DNA of 64,000 bases from Burkholderiales bacterium (GCA_016213325.1 JACRAY010000014.1:248001-312000), one strand, 5' to 3'; shown: positions 9,301 through 21,433, counted from the stretch's first letter. The notes: generated from the letters alone by a model not told the origin. Made by a program: numbers and translations.

Positions 9301-10070
9301 GCGAGGACGAGAAGATCCGCTTCCGTGACGTGCAGGCGCAGCCGCGCAAGATCATCAGCTCGCCGACCTGGAGCGGGCTGGAAAGCGAGAAGGTCTCGTA
9401 CAACGCCGGCTACACCAACGTGCACGAACTGATCCCATGGCGCACCCTCACCGGGCGGCAGCAGTTCTTCCTGGACCACCAGTGGATGACGGCTTTCGGC
9501 GAGCAGTTCTCGAGCTACCGGCCGCCCGTGGACCTGAAGACCACCGGCGCGATCGCGGGCATCAAGCCCAATGGCAACCCCGAGATCCAGCTGAACTTCA
9601 TCACGCCGCACCAGAAGTGGGGCATCCACTCCACCTACAGCGACAACCTGATCATGCTCACGCTCAACCGCGGCGGGCCGGTGATCTGGCTGTCGGAAGA
9701 CGACGCCAAGCGCGCCGGCATCGAGGACAACGACTGGGTCGAGCTGTTCAACATCAACGGCGCCATCACGGCGCGTGCGGTGGTGAGCCAGCGCGTGAAC
9801 CCCGGCATGGTGCTGATGTACCACGCGCAGGAAAAGATCATCAACACGCCCGGCTCGGAGATCACGGGCGCGCGCGGCGGCATCCACAACTCGGTGACGC
9901 GCATCGTGGTGAAGCCCACGCACATGATCGGCGGCTACGCGCAGTTCAGCTACGGCTTCAACTACTACGGGACCATTGGCACCAACCGCGACGAGTTCGT
10001 GGTGGTGCGCAAGATGAGGAAGGTCGACTGGCTGGACAACGAGGAAGTCTTGGAAGGAGTACAAGCATGA
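6309..10070 (+). CDS. narG: Respiratory nitrate reductase alpha subunit NarG
   Basis: Catalytic Mo-bisMGD subunit (1253 aa) of the membrane-bound nitrate reductase, cytoplasmic side. The FS0 [4Fe-4S] ligands are His50, Cys54, Cys58 and Cys93, the spacing of E. coli NarG. The block G-E-Q-T-D-V-P-E-S-A-D-W-Y-N and the N-terminal twin-Arg-like remnant region are family-typical. Length is close to the family norm (about 1250). I chose ATG 6309 (MSHFLDRL), which matches NarG N-termini. An in-frame ATG upstream at 6267 lies inside the palindromic element. The stop overlaps narH (ATGA). Confidence 0.97.
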   Translation: MSHFLDRLSYFNQPRESFSGGHGQVTNEDRTWEDAYRKRWQHDKIVRSTHGVNCTGSCSWKIYVKGGIVTWETQQTDYPRTRWDMPNHEPRGCARGASYSWYLYSANRVKYPMVRGRLLKLYREARLTRPPVEAWAALMADEAKRKSWQGVRGMGGFARASWDEVNEMIAAANIHTIQQHGPDRIIGFSPIPAMSMVSYAAGSRYLSLIGGVCMSFYDWYCDLPPSSPQVWGEQTDVPESADWYNSNYIIAWGSNVPQTRTPDAHFFTEVRYKGTKTVAVTPDYSEVAKLSDLWLHPKQGTDAALAMAMGHVILREFYFEHRSAYFDDYARRYTDLPMLVLMKEQHLPNGETALVPDRYVRASDFNGKLGQSNNPDWKTVALDSEGKVVLPKGAIGFRWGPDGRPDAGQWNLEAKEARSNEDVKLKLSVLEGQPLDVTNASVAFPYFGGIAHEHFASSEHGNVLVRPVPVQRIRLGKAGEERYATVATVFDLQAAQYGVERGSPVSYDTVAPYTPAWAEKITGVPRDQIITVARQFADNADKTHGRSMVIIGAAMNHWYHSDMNYRGVINMLMMCGCIGQSGGGWAHYVGQEKLRPQTGWTALAFALDWIRPPRQMNSTSFWYAHTDQWRYEKLGVEEVLSPLADPKDFNGSLIDYNVRAERMGWLPSAPQLQTNPLQVVKDAAGGDVKDYVVKALKDGTLRMSCEDPDHPSNWPRNLFVWRSNILGSSGKGHEYFLKHLLGTSHGVQGKDLGLDDAKPQEVVWHDKAPEGKLDLVVTLDFRMSTTALYSDIVLPTATWYEKNDLNTSDMHPFIHPLSTAVDPAWEARSDWEIYKGFAKKFSELAPGQLGVEKEVVLTPLMHDTPAELAQAIGVKDWKRGECELIPGKTAPSIAVVERDYPNVYKRFTALGPLMDKVGNGGKGISWNTQEEVTQLGQLNGVTTDEGATLGMPKIVTDIDACEVILQLAPETNGHVAVKAWEALSKATGREHAHLALHREDEKIRFRDVQAQPRKIISSPTWSGLESEKVSYNAGYTNVHELIPWRTLTGRQQFFLDHQWMTAFGEQFSSYRPPVDLKTTGAIAGIKPNGNPEIQLNFITPHQKWGIHSTYSDNLIMLTLNRGGPVIWLSEDDAKRAGIEDNDWVELFNINGAITARAVVSQRVNPGMVLMYHAQEKIINTPGSEITGARGGIHNSVTRIVVKPTHMIGGYAQFSYGFNYYGTIGTNRDEFVVVRKMRKVDWLDNEEVLEGVQA

Positions 10071-11602
10071 AAGTCCGTGCACAGATCGGCATGGTCCTCA
10101 ACCTGGACAAGTGCATCGGCTGCCACACCTGCTCGGTGACCTGCAAGAACGTGTGGACGTCGCGGCCCGGCATGGAGTACGCGTGGTTCAACAACGTCGA
10201 GACCAAGCCCGGCATCGGCTACCCCAAGGAGTGGGAGAACCAGGGCAAGTGGCGCGGCGGCTGGGTGCGCAAGCCCGACGGCACCATCGAGCCGCGCCAG
10301 GGCGGCAAGTGGCAGCTGCTGATGCGCATCTTCGCCAACCCCAACCTGCCGCAGATCGACGACTACTACGAGCCGTTCACCTACGACTACGAGCACCTGC
10401 ACACGGCGCCCGAGATGAAAGCGACCCCGACGGCGCGCCCGCGCAGCCTGATCACCGGCCAGCGCATGCAGAAGATCGAGTGGGGCCCGAACTGGGAGGA
10501 GATCCTGGGCGGCGAATTCTCCAAGCGCAGCAAGGACGCCAACTTCGCGGGCTTCGAGGAAGCGCAGAAGGCCATGGTGGCCGAGTTCGAGAACACCTTC
10601 ATGATGTACCTGCCGCGCCTGTGCGAGCACTGCCTGAACCCGGCGTGCGTGGCGTCGTGCCCCTCGGGCTCGATCTACAAGCGCGAGGAAGACGGCATCG
10701 TGCTGGTCGACCAGGACAAGTGCCGCGGCTGGCGCATGTGCGTGAGCGGCTGCCCCTACAAGAAGATCTACTACAACTGGCAGACCGGCAAGGCCGAGAA
10801 GTGCATCTTCTGCTACCCGCGCATCGAAGCGGGCCAGCCGACGGTGTGCTCCGAAACCTGCGTGGGCCGCATCCGCTACCTGGGCGTGGTGCTGTATGAC
10901 GCAGACCGCATCGAGGCGGCCGCCAGCGTGAAGGACGACCAGGACCTGTACGAAGCGCAGCTCGGCGTGTTCCTCGACCCGAACGACCCGAAAGTGATCG
11001 CGGCGGCGCGGCGCGACGGCATCCCCGAGGCGTGGATCGAAGGCGCGAAGAACTCGCCGGTGTGGAAGATGGCGATGGACTGGAAGGTCGCGCTGCCGCT
11101 GCACCCCGAGTACCGCACGCTGCCCATGGTGTGGTACGTGCCGCCGCTGTCGCCGATCTCCAAGGCCGCCAACGCGGGCCAGGTCGGCATCAACGGCGAA
11201 CTGCCCGACGTGGCCGAGATGCGCATCCCGGTGCAGTACCTCGCCAACCTGCTGACCGCCGGCCAGACCGGCCCGGTGATCCGCGCGCTGGAGCGCATGC
11301 TGGCCATGCGCGCCTTCCAGCGCGCCAAGCACGTCGACGGCCAGGAGAACCTGCAGGTGCTGAAGCAGGCCGGCCTGACGGTGGGCCAGGTGGAAGAGAT
11401 GTACAAGGTGATGGCGATCGCGAACTACGAAGACCGCTTCGTGATCCCCTCCACCCACCGCGAGTACGCCGAAGACGCCTTCGACATGAAGGGCGGCTGC
11501 GGCTTCTCGTTCGGCAACGGCTGCTCGGACGGCGCGGGCGACGCGTCGCTGTTCGGCGGCAAGAAGAAGCGGACCATTCCCATCCAGGTGGAGCAGGCAT
11601 GA
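10067..11602 (+). CDS. narH: Respiratory nitrate reductase beta subunit NarH
   Basis: Electron-transfer subunit (511 aa) carrying three [4Fe-4S] clusters and one [3Fe-4S] cluster between NarI haem and NarG. The first ferredoxin motif has C16, C19, C22 and C26, as in E. coli. The later motif C-R-G-W-R-M-C has Trp replacing a cluster Cys, the signature of the [3Fe-4S] centre. Further groups C-E-H-C-L-N-P-A-C and C-I-F-C-Y-P-R-I-E are present. Start and stop overlap narG and narJ by 4 bases each, indicating tight translational coupling for 1:1 assembly. Confidence 0.97.
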   Translation: MKVRAQIGMVLNLDKCIGCHTCSVTCKNVWTSRPGMEYAWFNNVETKPGIGYPKEWENQGKWRGGWVRKPDGTIEPRQGGKWQLLMRIFANPNLPQIDDYYEPFTYDYEHLHTAPEMKATPTARPRSLITGQRMQKIEWGPNWEEILGGEFSKRSKDANFAGFEEAQKAMVAEFENTFMMYLPRLCEHCLNPACVASCPSGSIYKREEDGIVLVDQDKCRGWRMCVSGCPYKKIYYNWQTGKAEKCIFCYPRIEAGQPTVCSETCVGRIRYLGVVLYDADRIEAAASVKDDQDLYEAQLGVFLDPNDPKVIAAARRDGIPEAWIEGAKNSPVWKMAMDWKVALPLHPEYRTLPMVWYVPPLSPISKAANAGQVGINGELPDVAEMRIPVQYLANLLTAGQTGPVIRALERMLAMRAFQRAKHVDGQENLQVLKQAGLTVGQVEEMYKVMAIANYEDRFVIPSTHREYAEDAFDMKGGCGFSFGNGCSDGAGDASLFGGKKKRTIPIQVEQA

Positions 11603-12264
11603 AGAACAACAGCTACACCCTGCGGGCGCTGGCCCGGCTGCTGGGCTATCCCGACGCCGAACTGCGCGCGCTGGTGCCGGCGCTGGTCGATGCGATCAAC
11701 ACCGAAGCCGCCCTGCCGGCGGCGCGACGCGGCGAGATCCAGGCGCTGGCCGCCTCGATGCGGCAGTGCGACCCGATCGAGGTCGAGTCGCGCTACGTCG
11801 AGCTGTTCGACCGCGGGCGCCGCACGTCGCTGCACCTGTTCGAGCATGTGCACGGCGACTCGCGCGACCGCGGCCCGGCCATGATCGACCTGGTCAAGAC
11901 GTACGAGCAAGCCGGCCTGTACCTCGGCGACAACGAGCTGCCCGACCACCTGTGCGTGGTGCTCGAGTTCGCTTCGGCGCAGCCGCCCGCCGTGGCCCGC
12001 GAGTTCCTCGGCGAGATCGTGCACATCCTGCAGGCCATCTTCAGCGCCCTGCGCCAGCGCGAAAGCGCCTATGCCTCGCTGGTGGCCGCCGTGATCGAAC
12101 TGGCCGGCCAGCGCGCCGAAGCCGTCCCCGTGAAGCCCGAGGAACCGATCGACGAGAGCTGGGCCGAGCCCGAGGCCTTCGGCGGCTGCTCCACCCAGGG
12201 GCAGGCCGCGCCCGACCAGCCGCAGCCGATCCGGATCGTCCGCCGCCAAGGAGCCCCCGCATGA
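11599..12264 (+). CDS. narJ: Nitrate reductase molybdenum cofactor assembly chaperone NarJ
   Basis: NarJ/TorD-family chaperone (221 aa) that binds NarG for cofactor insertion and membrane targeting; it is not part of the final enzyme. It begins with the typical L-R-A-L-A-R-L-L-G-Y-P and contains E-L-F-D-R-G-R-R-T-S-L-H-L-F-E-H-V-H-G-D-S-R-D-R-G, the conserved core of the family. The C-terminal tail is Pro/Glu-rich and probably disordered. It overlaps both narH and narI by 4 bases. Confidence 0.95.
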   Translation: MKNNSYTLRALARLLGYPDAELRALVPALVDAINTEAALPAARRGEIQALAASMRQCDPIEVESRYVELFDRGRRTSLHLFEHVHGDSRDRGPAMIDLVKTYEQAGLYLGDNELPDHLCVVLEFASAQPPAVAREFLGEIVHILQAIFSALRQRESAYASLVAAVIELAGQRAEAVPVKPEEPIDESWAEPEAFGGCSTQGQAAPDQPQPIRIVRRQGAPA

Positions 12265-13037
12265 ACTACGTCGACAACTTCCTGTTCGGATACTACCCCT
12301 ACGTCTGCCTCACGATCTTCCTGCTGGGCAGCCTGGTCCGCTTCGACCGCGAGCAGTACACGTGGAAGAGCGACTCGTCGCAGCTGCTGCGCGCGGGGCA
12401 GCTGCGCTGGGGCAGCAACCTGTTCCACATCGGCGTGCTGTTCCTGTTCGTCGGCCACACGGTGGGCATGCTCACGCCCCACGCGGTGTACGAGCACTTC
12501 ATCAGCGCCGGCGGCAAGCAGGTGATGGCCATGGTGTCCGGCGGCATCGCGGGCCTGCTGGGGTTCATCGGCATCTCGATCCTGCTGCACCGGCGCCTGA
12601 GCGACCCGCGCATCCGCATCAACTCGCGCACCAGCGACATCGTGCTGCTGGCGCTGCTGTGGGTGCAGCTGGCACTCGGCCTGGCCAGCATCCCGCTGTC
12701 GGCCCAGCACCTCGACGGCGGCCTCATGATGAAGTTCGGCGAATGGGCGCAGCGCATCGTCACCTTCCGCGGCGGCGCGGCCGGGCAGCTGGCCGAAGCC
12801 GGCTGGCTGTTCAAGCTGCACATGGCGCTGGGCATGACGGTGTTCCTGGTGTTCCCGTTCACCCGCCTCGTGCACGTGTGGAGCGGCTTCGCGTCGGTGG
12901 CCTATGTGTGGCGGCCGTACCAGGTGGTGCGCACGCGCCGCCCGCTCACGGCGCGAGCTACGTCGCAGGACGCGCGCACGATGGCTCGCGCCGAGCCGCC
13001 CGTGCCTGCCTTCGACCGGCCGAGGAGCGCGACATGA
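12261..13037 (+). CDS. narI: Respiratory nitrate reductase gamma subunit NarI
   Basis: Integral membrane cytochrome b subunit (258 aa) that oxidises quinol and anchors NarGH. All four haem ligand histidines fall at exactly the E. coli positions: His56, His66, His187 and His205. Five TM helices are visible. The family usually ends near residue 225, but this protein carries about 30 extra Arg/Ala/Pro-rich residues (from about 228 to 258), probably a cytoplasmic tail. The stop overlaps the next ORF (ATGA). Confidence 0.95.
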   Translation: MNYVDNFLFGYYPYVCLTIFLLGSLVRFDREQYTWKSDSSQLLRAGQLRWGSNLFHIGVLFLFVGHTVGMLTPHAVYEHFISAGGKQVMAMVSGGIAGLLGFIGISILLHRRLSDPRIRINSRTSDIVLLALLWVQLALGLASIPLSAQHLDGGLMMKFGEWAQRIVTFRGGAAGQLAEAGWLFKLHMALGMTVFLVFPFTRLVHVWSGFASVAYVWRPYQVVRTRRPLTARATSQDARTMARAEPPVPAFDRPRSAT

Positions 13038-13765
13038 ACGCTGCGATCAACGGCGTGCGCGTCGAAGCCGAGGCCGAAGCGCTGGTCGAACGCGCCTGGG
13101 GCGAGCTGCTGCGGCAGGAAGCGGTGCGCCGCGGCCTGCTGCCGCAGGTGCCGGTGCAGGCCGCGCCCGAGTTGCGCGACGCCGAGCAGCAGGCCATCCA
13201 TGCGATGCTGGACGAAGCCGTTCCCACGGCGCGCCCCGGTGAAAGCGAATGCCGACGCTACTACGAGGCGCACAAGGCCCGTTATGTCGAAGGCCGCAGG
13301 GTCCAGCTGCGGCACATCCTCTTTGCCGTGACCGGCGGGGTCGACGTGAATGCGCTGGCGGCGCGCGCCGAGCAGGCGCTGGCCGAGCTGAAGCGGCCGC
13401 CAGCCCGCTTTGCCGAACTGGCGCGCGAGTTGTCCAACTGCCCGAGCGGCGCCGACGGCGGCGAACTGGGCTGGCTGGCGCCCGAGGAGTGCGCACCCGA
13501 GCTGTCGAAGGCGCTGTTCGCGGACGACAAGGCAGGGCTGCTGCCGCGGCTGGTGCACAGTCGCCACGGCTTCCACGTGATCGAAGTGCTGGCGCGCGAG
13601 AACGGCCGCCAGCTCGCTTTCGAGGAGGTGCGCGGCCGCATCGCGCTGGAACTGGCGCAAGGCTCGCGGGCCACGGCGCTGCACCAGTACATCCGGGTGC
13701 TGGCAGGGCAGGCCAAGGTGGAAGGCATCGACCTCGAGGCGGCCCAGTCGCCGCTGGTGCAGTGA
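13034..13765 (+). CDS. PpiC-type (parvulin) peptidyl-prolyl isomerase in the nar operon
   Basis: A 243-aa protein without a signal peptide. A parvulin domain spans about residues 90-195 (R-H-I-L-F-A-V, then A-E-L-A-R-E-L-S-N-C-P-S-G-A-D-G-G-E-L-G-W-L and H-G-F-H-V-I-E-V-L). The N-terminal 85 residues are helical and resemble NifM/SurA-like chaperone segments. It overlaps narI by 4 bases and is followed 1 base later by the carbonic anhydrase start. A cytoplasmic folding role for NarG/NarH is the obvious inference; it is recalled as a common nar companion in betaproteobacteria. Confidence 0.85.
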   Translation: MNAAINGVRVEAEAEALVERAWGELLRQEAVRRGLLPQVPVQAAPELRDAEQQAIHAMLDEAVPTARPGESECRRYYEAHKARYVEGRRVQLRHILFAVTGGVDVNALAARAEQALAELKRPPARFAELARELSNCPSGADGGELGWLAPEECAPELSKALFADDKAGLLPRLVHSRHGFHVIEVLARENGRQLAFEEVRGRIALELAQGSRATALHQYIRVLAGQAKVEGIDLEAAQSPLVQ

Positions 13766-13766
13766 T

Positions 13767-14438
13767 GTGACCGACGACCTCCTGGACCGCCTGCGCCGCT
13801 TCCAGTCGGACTACTTCCCGGCGCACCAGCAGCGCTTCCAGGACCTGGTGGCGCAGGGCCAGCACCCGAAGACGCTGTTCATCGGCTGCTCCGACTCGCG
13901 GCTCGTGCCCTACCTGCTGACGGGCGCCGGGCCCGGTGAACTGTTCATCGTGCGCAACGTCGGCGCCTTCGTGCCGCCCTACGACGGCTCGCATGGCCTG
14001 CACGGCACCATGGCAGCCATCGAGTTCGCGGTGCTGTCGCTGGAGGTCGAGCGCATCGTGGTGTGCGGCCACAGCCATTGCGGCGCGATCCGCGCGGCCT
14101 ACGAAGGCGCACCCGAAGAGGCCGTGGCGCTCAAGGCCTGGCTGAAGCTGGCGGACGAGGCCCTGCTGCCGGTGCAGCCCTCGCCCGAGGCGCTGCGCCG
14201 CACCGAGCAGCGCGCCGTGGTGCTGCAGCTCGAGCGGCTGATGGGCTACCCCATGGTCCGGCGGCGCGTCGAGGCGGGCAAGCTCACGCTGCACGGCTGG
14301 TACTACGTGATCGAGCACGGGGAGGTCCAGGTGTTCGACGTGCACAAAGGCGGGTTCCTGGCAGCGGCGCATGCGCCGAACTCCGGCACCGGCCCCTACC
14401 TGCCCTACGTCGAACATGACGGGCAGGTGCTGTGCGAC

Positions 14439-14444
<6 letters not shown>
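13767..14444 (+). CDS. Beta-carbonic anhydrase
   Basis: Zn enzyme (225 aa) interconverting CO2 and bicarbonate. Zn ligands Cys41, His102 and Cys105 and the Asp43-Arg45 dyad (C-S-D-S-R; H-S-H-C-G) are present. The GTG start at 13767 lies 1 base after the PPIase stop and gives the expected N-terminus, so it is the last gene of the nar operon. In that position it may serve cytoplasmic pH or CO2 balance during nitrate respiration; this is inference. The 3' end overlaps the convergent hybrid kinase gene by 6 bp with no terminator visible. Confidence 0.9.
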
Positions 14445-17624
<3,180 letters not shown>

Positions 17625-17740
17625 CCGGCATTCTACGAGGGCGTGATTGCCGCTTGTTTGACCCATCACAACGCGGCTGGAGGGCGGCATCGTTAGCCTC
17701 GACCCCGCAACCGGATATAACCGGGATGAGTTGGAGCACG

Positions 17741-18976
17741 ATGGACAGATTCTTTGCGACAGGGGGCGACGTGCCCCTGGAAGTGCTGGCTGCGGCGGCT
17801 GGGCTGAAGATGTGGCGCCTGGGCGGGCGCGACCTGCTGCCGGTGGTGCAGGGCGGAATGGGTGTGGGCATTTCGGCCGGTGGCCTGGCCGGCACAGTGG
17901 CTTCTTTCGGCGGCATCGGCACGATTTCGTCAGTAGACCTGCGGCGGCTACACCCCGATTTGATGGCGCGCACCGAGAATCTGGCGGGTGAGGACGCCAA
18001 AGCCGCCATCGACGCCGCCAACATGGAAGCGCTGGACCGCGAGATCAGGCGCGCGCGCTCGCTGCAGCGCGGGCAAGGCCTGGTGGCCGTGAACATCATG
18101 CGTGCGCTGGGCGCGTACGAAGCCTACGTGCGGCAGTCGCTGGCCAGCGGCGCCGACGCGCTGGTGGTGGGCGCCGGCCTGCCGCTGGACCTGCCGGACC
18201 TGGCCAAGGACTACCCGGGCACGGCCTTGATCCCCATCCTGTCGGATGCGCGCGGCGTGCAGCTCGTCGTCAAGCGCTGGGAAAAGCGCGGGCGCCTGCC
18301 CGATGCCATCGTGATCGAGCACCCGAAGAAGGCCGGCGGCCACCTGGGCGCGGCCAAGGTGGCCGATCTCGGTGACCGCCGCTTCGACTTCGACGTGGTG
18401 CTGCCCGAAGTGCTGGAATTCCTGCGCAAGGCCGGGCTGGAAGGCCGCATCCCGCTGGTGGCGGCCGGCGGCGTGGAAAAGCAGGCCGACATCCTGAAGC
18501 TGCAGGCGCTGGGTGCCTCGGCCGTGCAGCTGGGCACGGCGTTCGCCGTCACCGAAGAGTGCGATGCCGACCTGGCGTTCAAGCAGGTGCTGGCCGGTGC
18601 GAAGCCCGAAGACATCGTGGAGTTCACCAGCGTGGCCGGCCTGCCCGCCCGCGCGGTGCGCACGCCGTGGCTTGACAAATACATCCGCATCGCGCCGCGC
18701 ATGCAGGAACACGCGCACAAGAAGACCCATTGCACCATGTGGTTCGACTGCCTGGCCCATTGCGGCCTGCGCGACGGCAATGGCGCGTGGGGCCAGTTCT
18801 GCATCGACAAGGTGCTTGGCTACGCTTTCAGCGGGGACATCAAGAAGGGCCTATTCTTCCGGGGAGCGGGGCGGCTGCCCTTCGGCGACCAGATCCGCCC
18901 GGTGAGTGACCTGATGCGCTGGCTGCTGGGCAACATCGTCCCCGTCGGCGTGGCTTGTGGCATGGAGGCTGCATGA
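17741..18976 (+). CDS. Nitronate monooxygenase / 2-nitropropane dioxygenase family FMN protein
   Basis: A 411-aa TIM-barrel flavoprotein. The family start V-V-Q-G-G-M-G-V-G-I-S-A-G-G-L-A and the FMN phosphate-binding region (L-V-A-A-G-G-V, then A-S-A-V-Q-L-G-T-A-F) are clear. A Cys/His-rich C-terminal section (C-T-M-W-F-D-C-L-A-H-C-G-L) is longer than in classical enzymes. ATG 17741 has a GGAG four bases upstream; ATG 17726 is also in frame. It overlaps the ribonucleotide reductase start by ATGA, so the two are translationally coupled. The true substrate is uncertain, because this family also includes enoyl reductases. Confidence 0.8.
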   Translation: MDRFFATGGDVPLEVLAAAAGLKMWRLGGRDLLPVVQGGMGVGISAGGLAGTVASFGGIGTISSVDLRRLHPDLMARTENLAGEDAKAAIDAANMEALDREIRRARSLQRGQGLVAVNIMRALGAYEAYVRQSLASGADALVVGAGLPLDLPDLAKDYPGTALIPILSDARGVQLVVKRWEKRGRLPDAIVIEHPKKAGGHLGAAKVADLGDRRFDFDVVLPEVLEFLRKAGLEGRIPLVAAGGVEKQADILKLQALGASAVQLGTAFAVTEECDADLAFKQVLAGAKPEDIVEFTSVAGLPARAVRTPWLDKYIRIAPRMQEHAHKKTHCTMWFDCLAHCGLRDGNGAWGQFCIDKVLGYAFSGDIKKGLFFRGAGRLPFGDQIRPVSDLMRWLLGNIVPVGVACGMEAA

Positions 18977-21393
18977 AACGTGAACCCGATCCCGGCACCG
19001 TTCCCGAAGTAGCTGCGCAACCCATCAGCATCGATGTGCTGCGCGAGAAGTACCTGAAAGCCGGGGAAGCGACCGAGCTGGACCTGTTCCAGCGCGTCGC
19101 GCGTGCGCTGGCGAGCGTAGAGGCCGAGCCGCTGCGCGCCGAGTGGGAGCGCCGCTTTTTCGACAACCTGAAGGCGGGCGCCATTGGCGCGGGCCGCATC
19201 ATGAGCGCCGCCGGCACCAACCTGCAGGCCACGCTGATCAACTGCTTCGTGCAGCCGGTGGGCGACTGCATCCAGGGCAAGGACGACGAAGGCTACCCCG
19301 GCATCTATGAGGCCCTGCGCGAAGCGGCCGAGACGATGCGGCGCGGCGGCGGCGTCGGCTACGACTTCTCGCGCATCCGCCCCCGCGGCGCCGAAGTGCG
19401 CGCGACGGCATCGCAGGCGTCGGGGCCGTGCAGCTACATGGACGTGTTCGACCATTCGTGCTCCACGGTGGAGAGCGCGGGCGCTCGGCGCGGCGCGCAG
19501 ATGGGCGTGCTGCGCATCGACCATCCGGACGTGCTGGAGTTCATCACGGCCAAGCGCACGCAGGGGCGCTGGAACAATTTCAACGTTTCGGTGGCGGTCA
19601 GCGACGAGTTCATGCGCTGCCTGCAGGCCGGCGGCGACTGGTCGCTGGTGCATCGCGCCAAGCCGGGGCCGCAGATCGTTGCGCAGGGTGCGCACTTGCG
19701 CGGTGACGGGCTGTGGGTTTACCGCACGCTGCCGGCCAGCGAGCTGTGGGACACGGTGATGAAGTCGACGTACGACTTCGCGGAACCGGGCATCCTGTTT
19801 TCGGACACGATCAATCGCGAGAACAACCTGCGGTATTGCGAGCGGATCACGGCTACAAACCCTTGCGGTGAACAGCCCCTTCCGCCCTACGGCTGCTGCG
19901 ACCTCGGCCCCATCATCCTCACGCGCTTCGTGCGCCACGCCTTCGGCTTCGGCGGCATGCCCGAATTCGACTTCGAAGGCTTCGCGCGCACGGTGGCCAC
20001 GCAGGTGCGCGCGCTCGACAACGTGCTCGACCTCACCTTCTGGCCGTTGCCGCAGCAGCAGGCCGAAGCGGCGGCCAAGCGCCGCATCGGGGTCGGCTTC
20101 ACGGGCCTGGGCAACGCGCTGTGCATGCTGAACGTGCGCTACGACGCGCCCGAAGGCCGCGAGATGGCGGCGCGCATCGCGCGCTGCATGCGCGACGCAG
20201 CCTATGCGGCGTCGGTGGAACTTGCGGTCGAGAAAGGCCCGTTCCCGATGTTCGACGCGGGGCGCTATCTCGAGTCGGGCACGTTCGCGAGCCGCCTCGA
20301 CGAGACGCTCAAGCAATTGATCCGCACGCACGGCATCCGCAACAGCCACCTGCTGTCGATAGCTCCCACCGGCACCGTGAGCCTCGCTTTCGCCGACAAC
20401 GCGTCCAACGGCATCGAGCCGCCGTTCTCGTGGACCTACCGCCGCAAGAAGCGCGAAGGCGACGGCAGCACCAGCGAGTACGACGTGGAAGACCACGCGT
20501 GGCGGCTGTTCCGCTCGCTCGGCGGCGACATGGCCAAGCTGCCGGCGTCTTTCGTCTCGGCGCTGGAGATGCCCGCTGCCGCGCACCTGGCGATGATGGA
20601 AGCCGTGCAGCCCTTCGTGGACACGGCGATCTCCAAGACGGTGAACGTGCCCGCAGACTACCCGTACGACGAGTTCAAGGGCCTGTATCACGAGGCGTGG
20701 CGCGCCGGGCTGAAGGGCCTGGCCACCTACCGGCCGAACGAGATCCTGGGTTCGGTGCTGGCCGAACACCCGGCGGCTTCGAGCGAGCCCGAAGGGGCCT
20801 TGCCCGTGCCGGGCGCGCCCGACCCGATGCGCTCGATGATCGAGAGCCGTCCCAAGGGCACGCTGCCTGCGGTGGTGGAAAAGGTCGAGTTCTGGACGCA
20901 GCAGGGCCACCAGACGCTGTACCTGGTGGTGTCTTTCCTGCCGCTGGCCGACGGCCGCGAGCGCGCCATCGAGTTCTTCATGCCGGTGGGCCAGAGCGGC
21001 GAGTCGCAGCAGTGGATCACATCCAGCATGCGCCTGCTGTCATTGGCCGCGCGCGGCGGCTTCCTCGAACGCGCACTGGCCGACATGCGCAAGGTCGCTT
21101 GGGACCGCGGGCCGGTGCGGCTGGGCACCTACACCAAGGCCGACGGCACGGCGGTGCCGCTGTGGCACGACTCGGAAGTGGCGGCCATCGCCTACGCGGT
21201 GCAGAACATCATCGCGCGGCGCAAGGGCGAGCCGGTGGCCGCGCTGGCGACGCCGCAGCCGGGCAATGTCGCGGGCGCCTTGCTGCCGTCGATGACGGGG
21301 GCCAAGTGCCCGGAATGCGGCGCGCACGCCATGATCCGCAAGGACGGCTGCGACTTCTGCACGCAGTGCGGGCATGTGGGGGCTTGCGGTTAG
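18973..21393 (+). CDS. nrdJ: Class II (adenosylcobalamin-dependent) ribonucleoside-diphosphate reductase
   Basis: An 806-aa enzyme making deoxyribonucleotides with a B12 radical, independent of O2. Cys91 (L-I-N-C-F-V-Q) is the first redox cysteine. The active-site motif N-P-C-G-E-Q-P-L is at 296-303. A C-terminal zinc ribbon (C-P-E-C ... C-T-Q-C-G) is typical of NrdJ. There is no adjacent small subunit, and this C-terminal half is unlike class I proteins. ATG 18973 overlaps the preceding stop. An O2-independent RNR next to a nitrate-respiration cluster fits anaerobic growth. Confidence 0.9.
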   Translation: MKREPDPGTVPEVAAQPISIDVLREKYLKAGEATELDLFQRVARALASVEAEPLRAEWERRFFDNLKAGAIGAGRIMSAAGTNLQATLINCFVQPVGDCIQGKDDEGYPGIYEALREAAETMRRGGGVGYDFSRIRPRGAEVRATASQASGPCSYMDVFDHSCSTVESAGARRGAQMGVLRIDHPDVLEFITAKRTQGRWNNFNVSVAVSDEFMRCLQAGGDWSLVHRAKPGPQIVAQGAHLRGDGLWVYRTLPASELWDTVMKSTYDFAEPGILFSDTINRENNLRYCERITATNPCGEQPLPPYGCCDLGPIILTRFVRHAFGFGGMPEFDFEGFARTVATQVRALDNVLDLTFWPLPQQQAEAAAKRRIGVGFTGLGNALCMLNVRYDAPEGREMAARIARCMRDAAYAASVELAVEKGPFPMFDAGRYLESGTFASRLDETLKQLIRTHGIRNSHLLSIAPTGTVSLAFADNASNGIEPPFSWTYRRKKREGDGSTSEYDVEDHAWRLFRSLGGDMAKLPASFVSALEMPAAAHLAMMEAVQPFVDTAISKTVNVPADYPYDEFKGLYHEAWRAGLKGLATYRPNEILGSVLAEHPAASSEPEGALPVPGAPDPMRSMIESRPKGTLPAVVEKVEFWTQQGHQTLYLVVSFLPLADGRERAIEFFMPVGQSGESQQWITSSMRLLSLAARGGFLERALADMRKVAWDRGPVRLGTYTKADGTAVPLWHDSEVAAIAYAVQNIIARRKGEPVAALATPQPGNVAGALLPSMTGAKCPECGAHAMIRKDGCDFCTQCGHVGACG

Positions 21394-21404
21394 GGTTGCG
21401 CGAT

Positions 21405-21430
21405 CTCATTCTAAAGGACGTTAGAATGAG
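21405..21430. promoter_or_regulatory. ArsR-type operator overlapping the leader of the rhodanese operon
   Basis: CTCATTCTAA-N6-TTAGAATGAG is a perfect inverted repeat with 10-bp arms, ending 3 bases before the ATG at 21434. The 6-bp centre (AGGACG) supplies the only Shine-Dalgarno-like sequence. Bound repressor would cover the start region, consistent with autoregulation. Confidence 0.75.
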
Positions 21431-21433
21431 CGA

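Noticed and set aside
3518-10082. Very long minus-strand open frames antisense to narK-narG
   Set aside because: Stop-free antisense frames are expected in GC-rich genes; translations are His/Arg/Gly-rich and low in complexity, while the plus strand encodes clear nitrate proteins.
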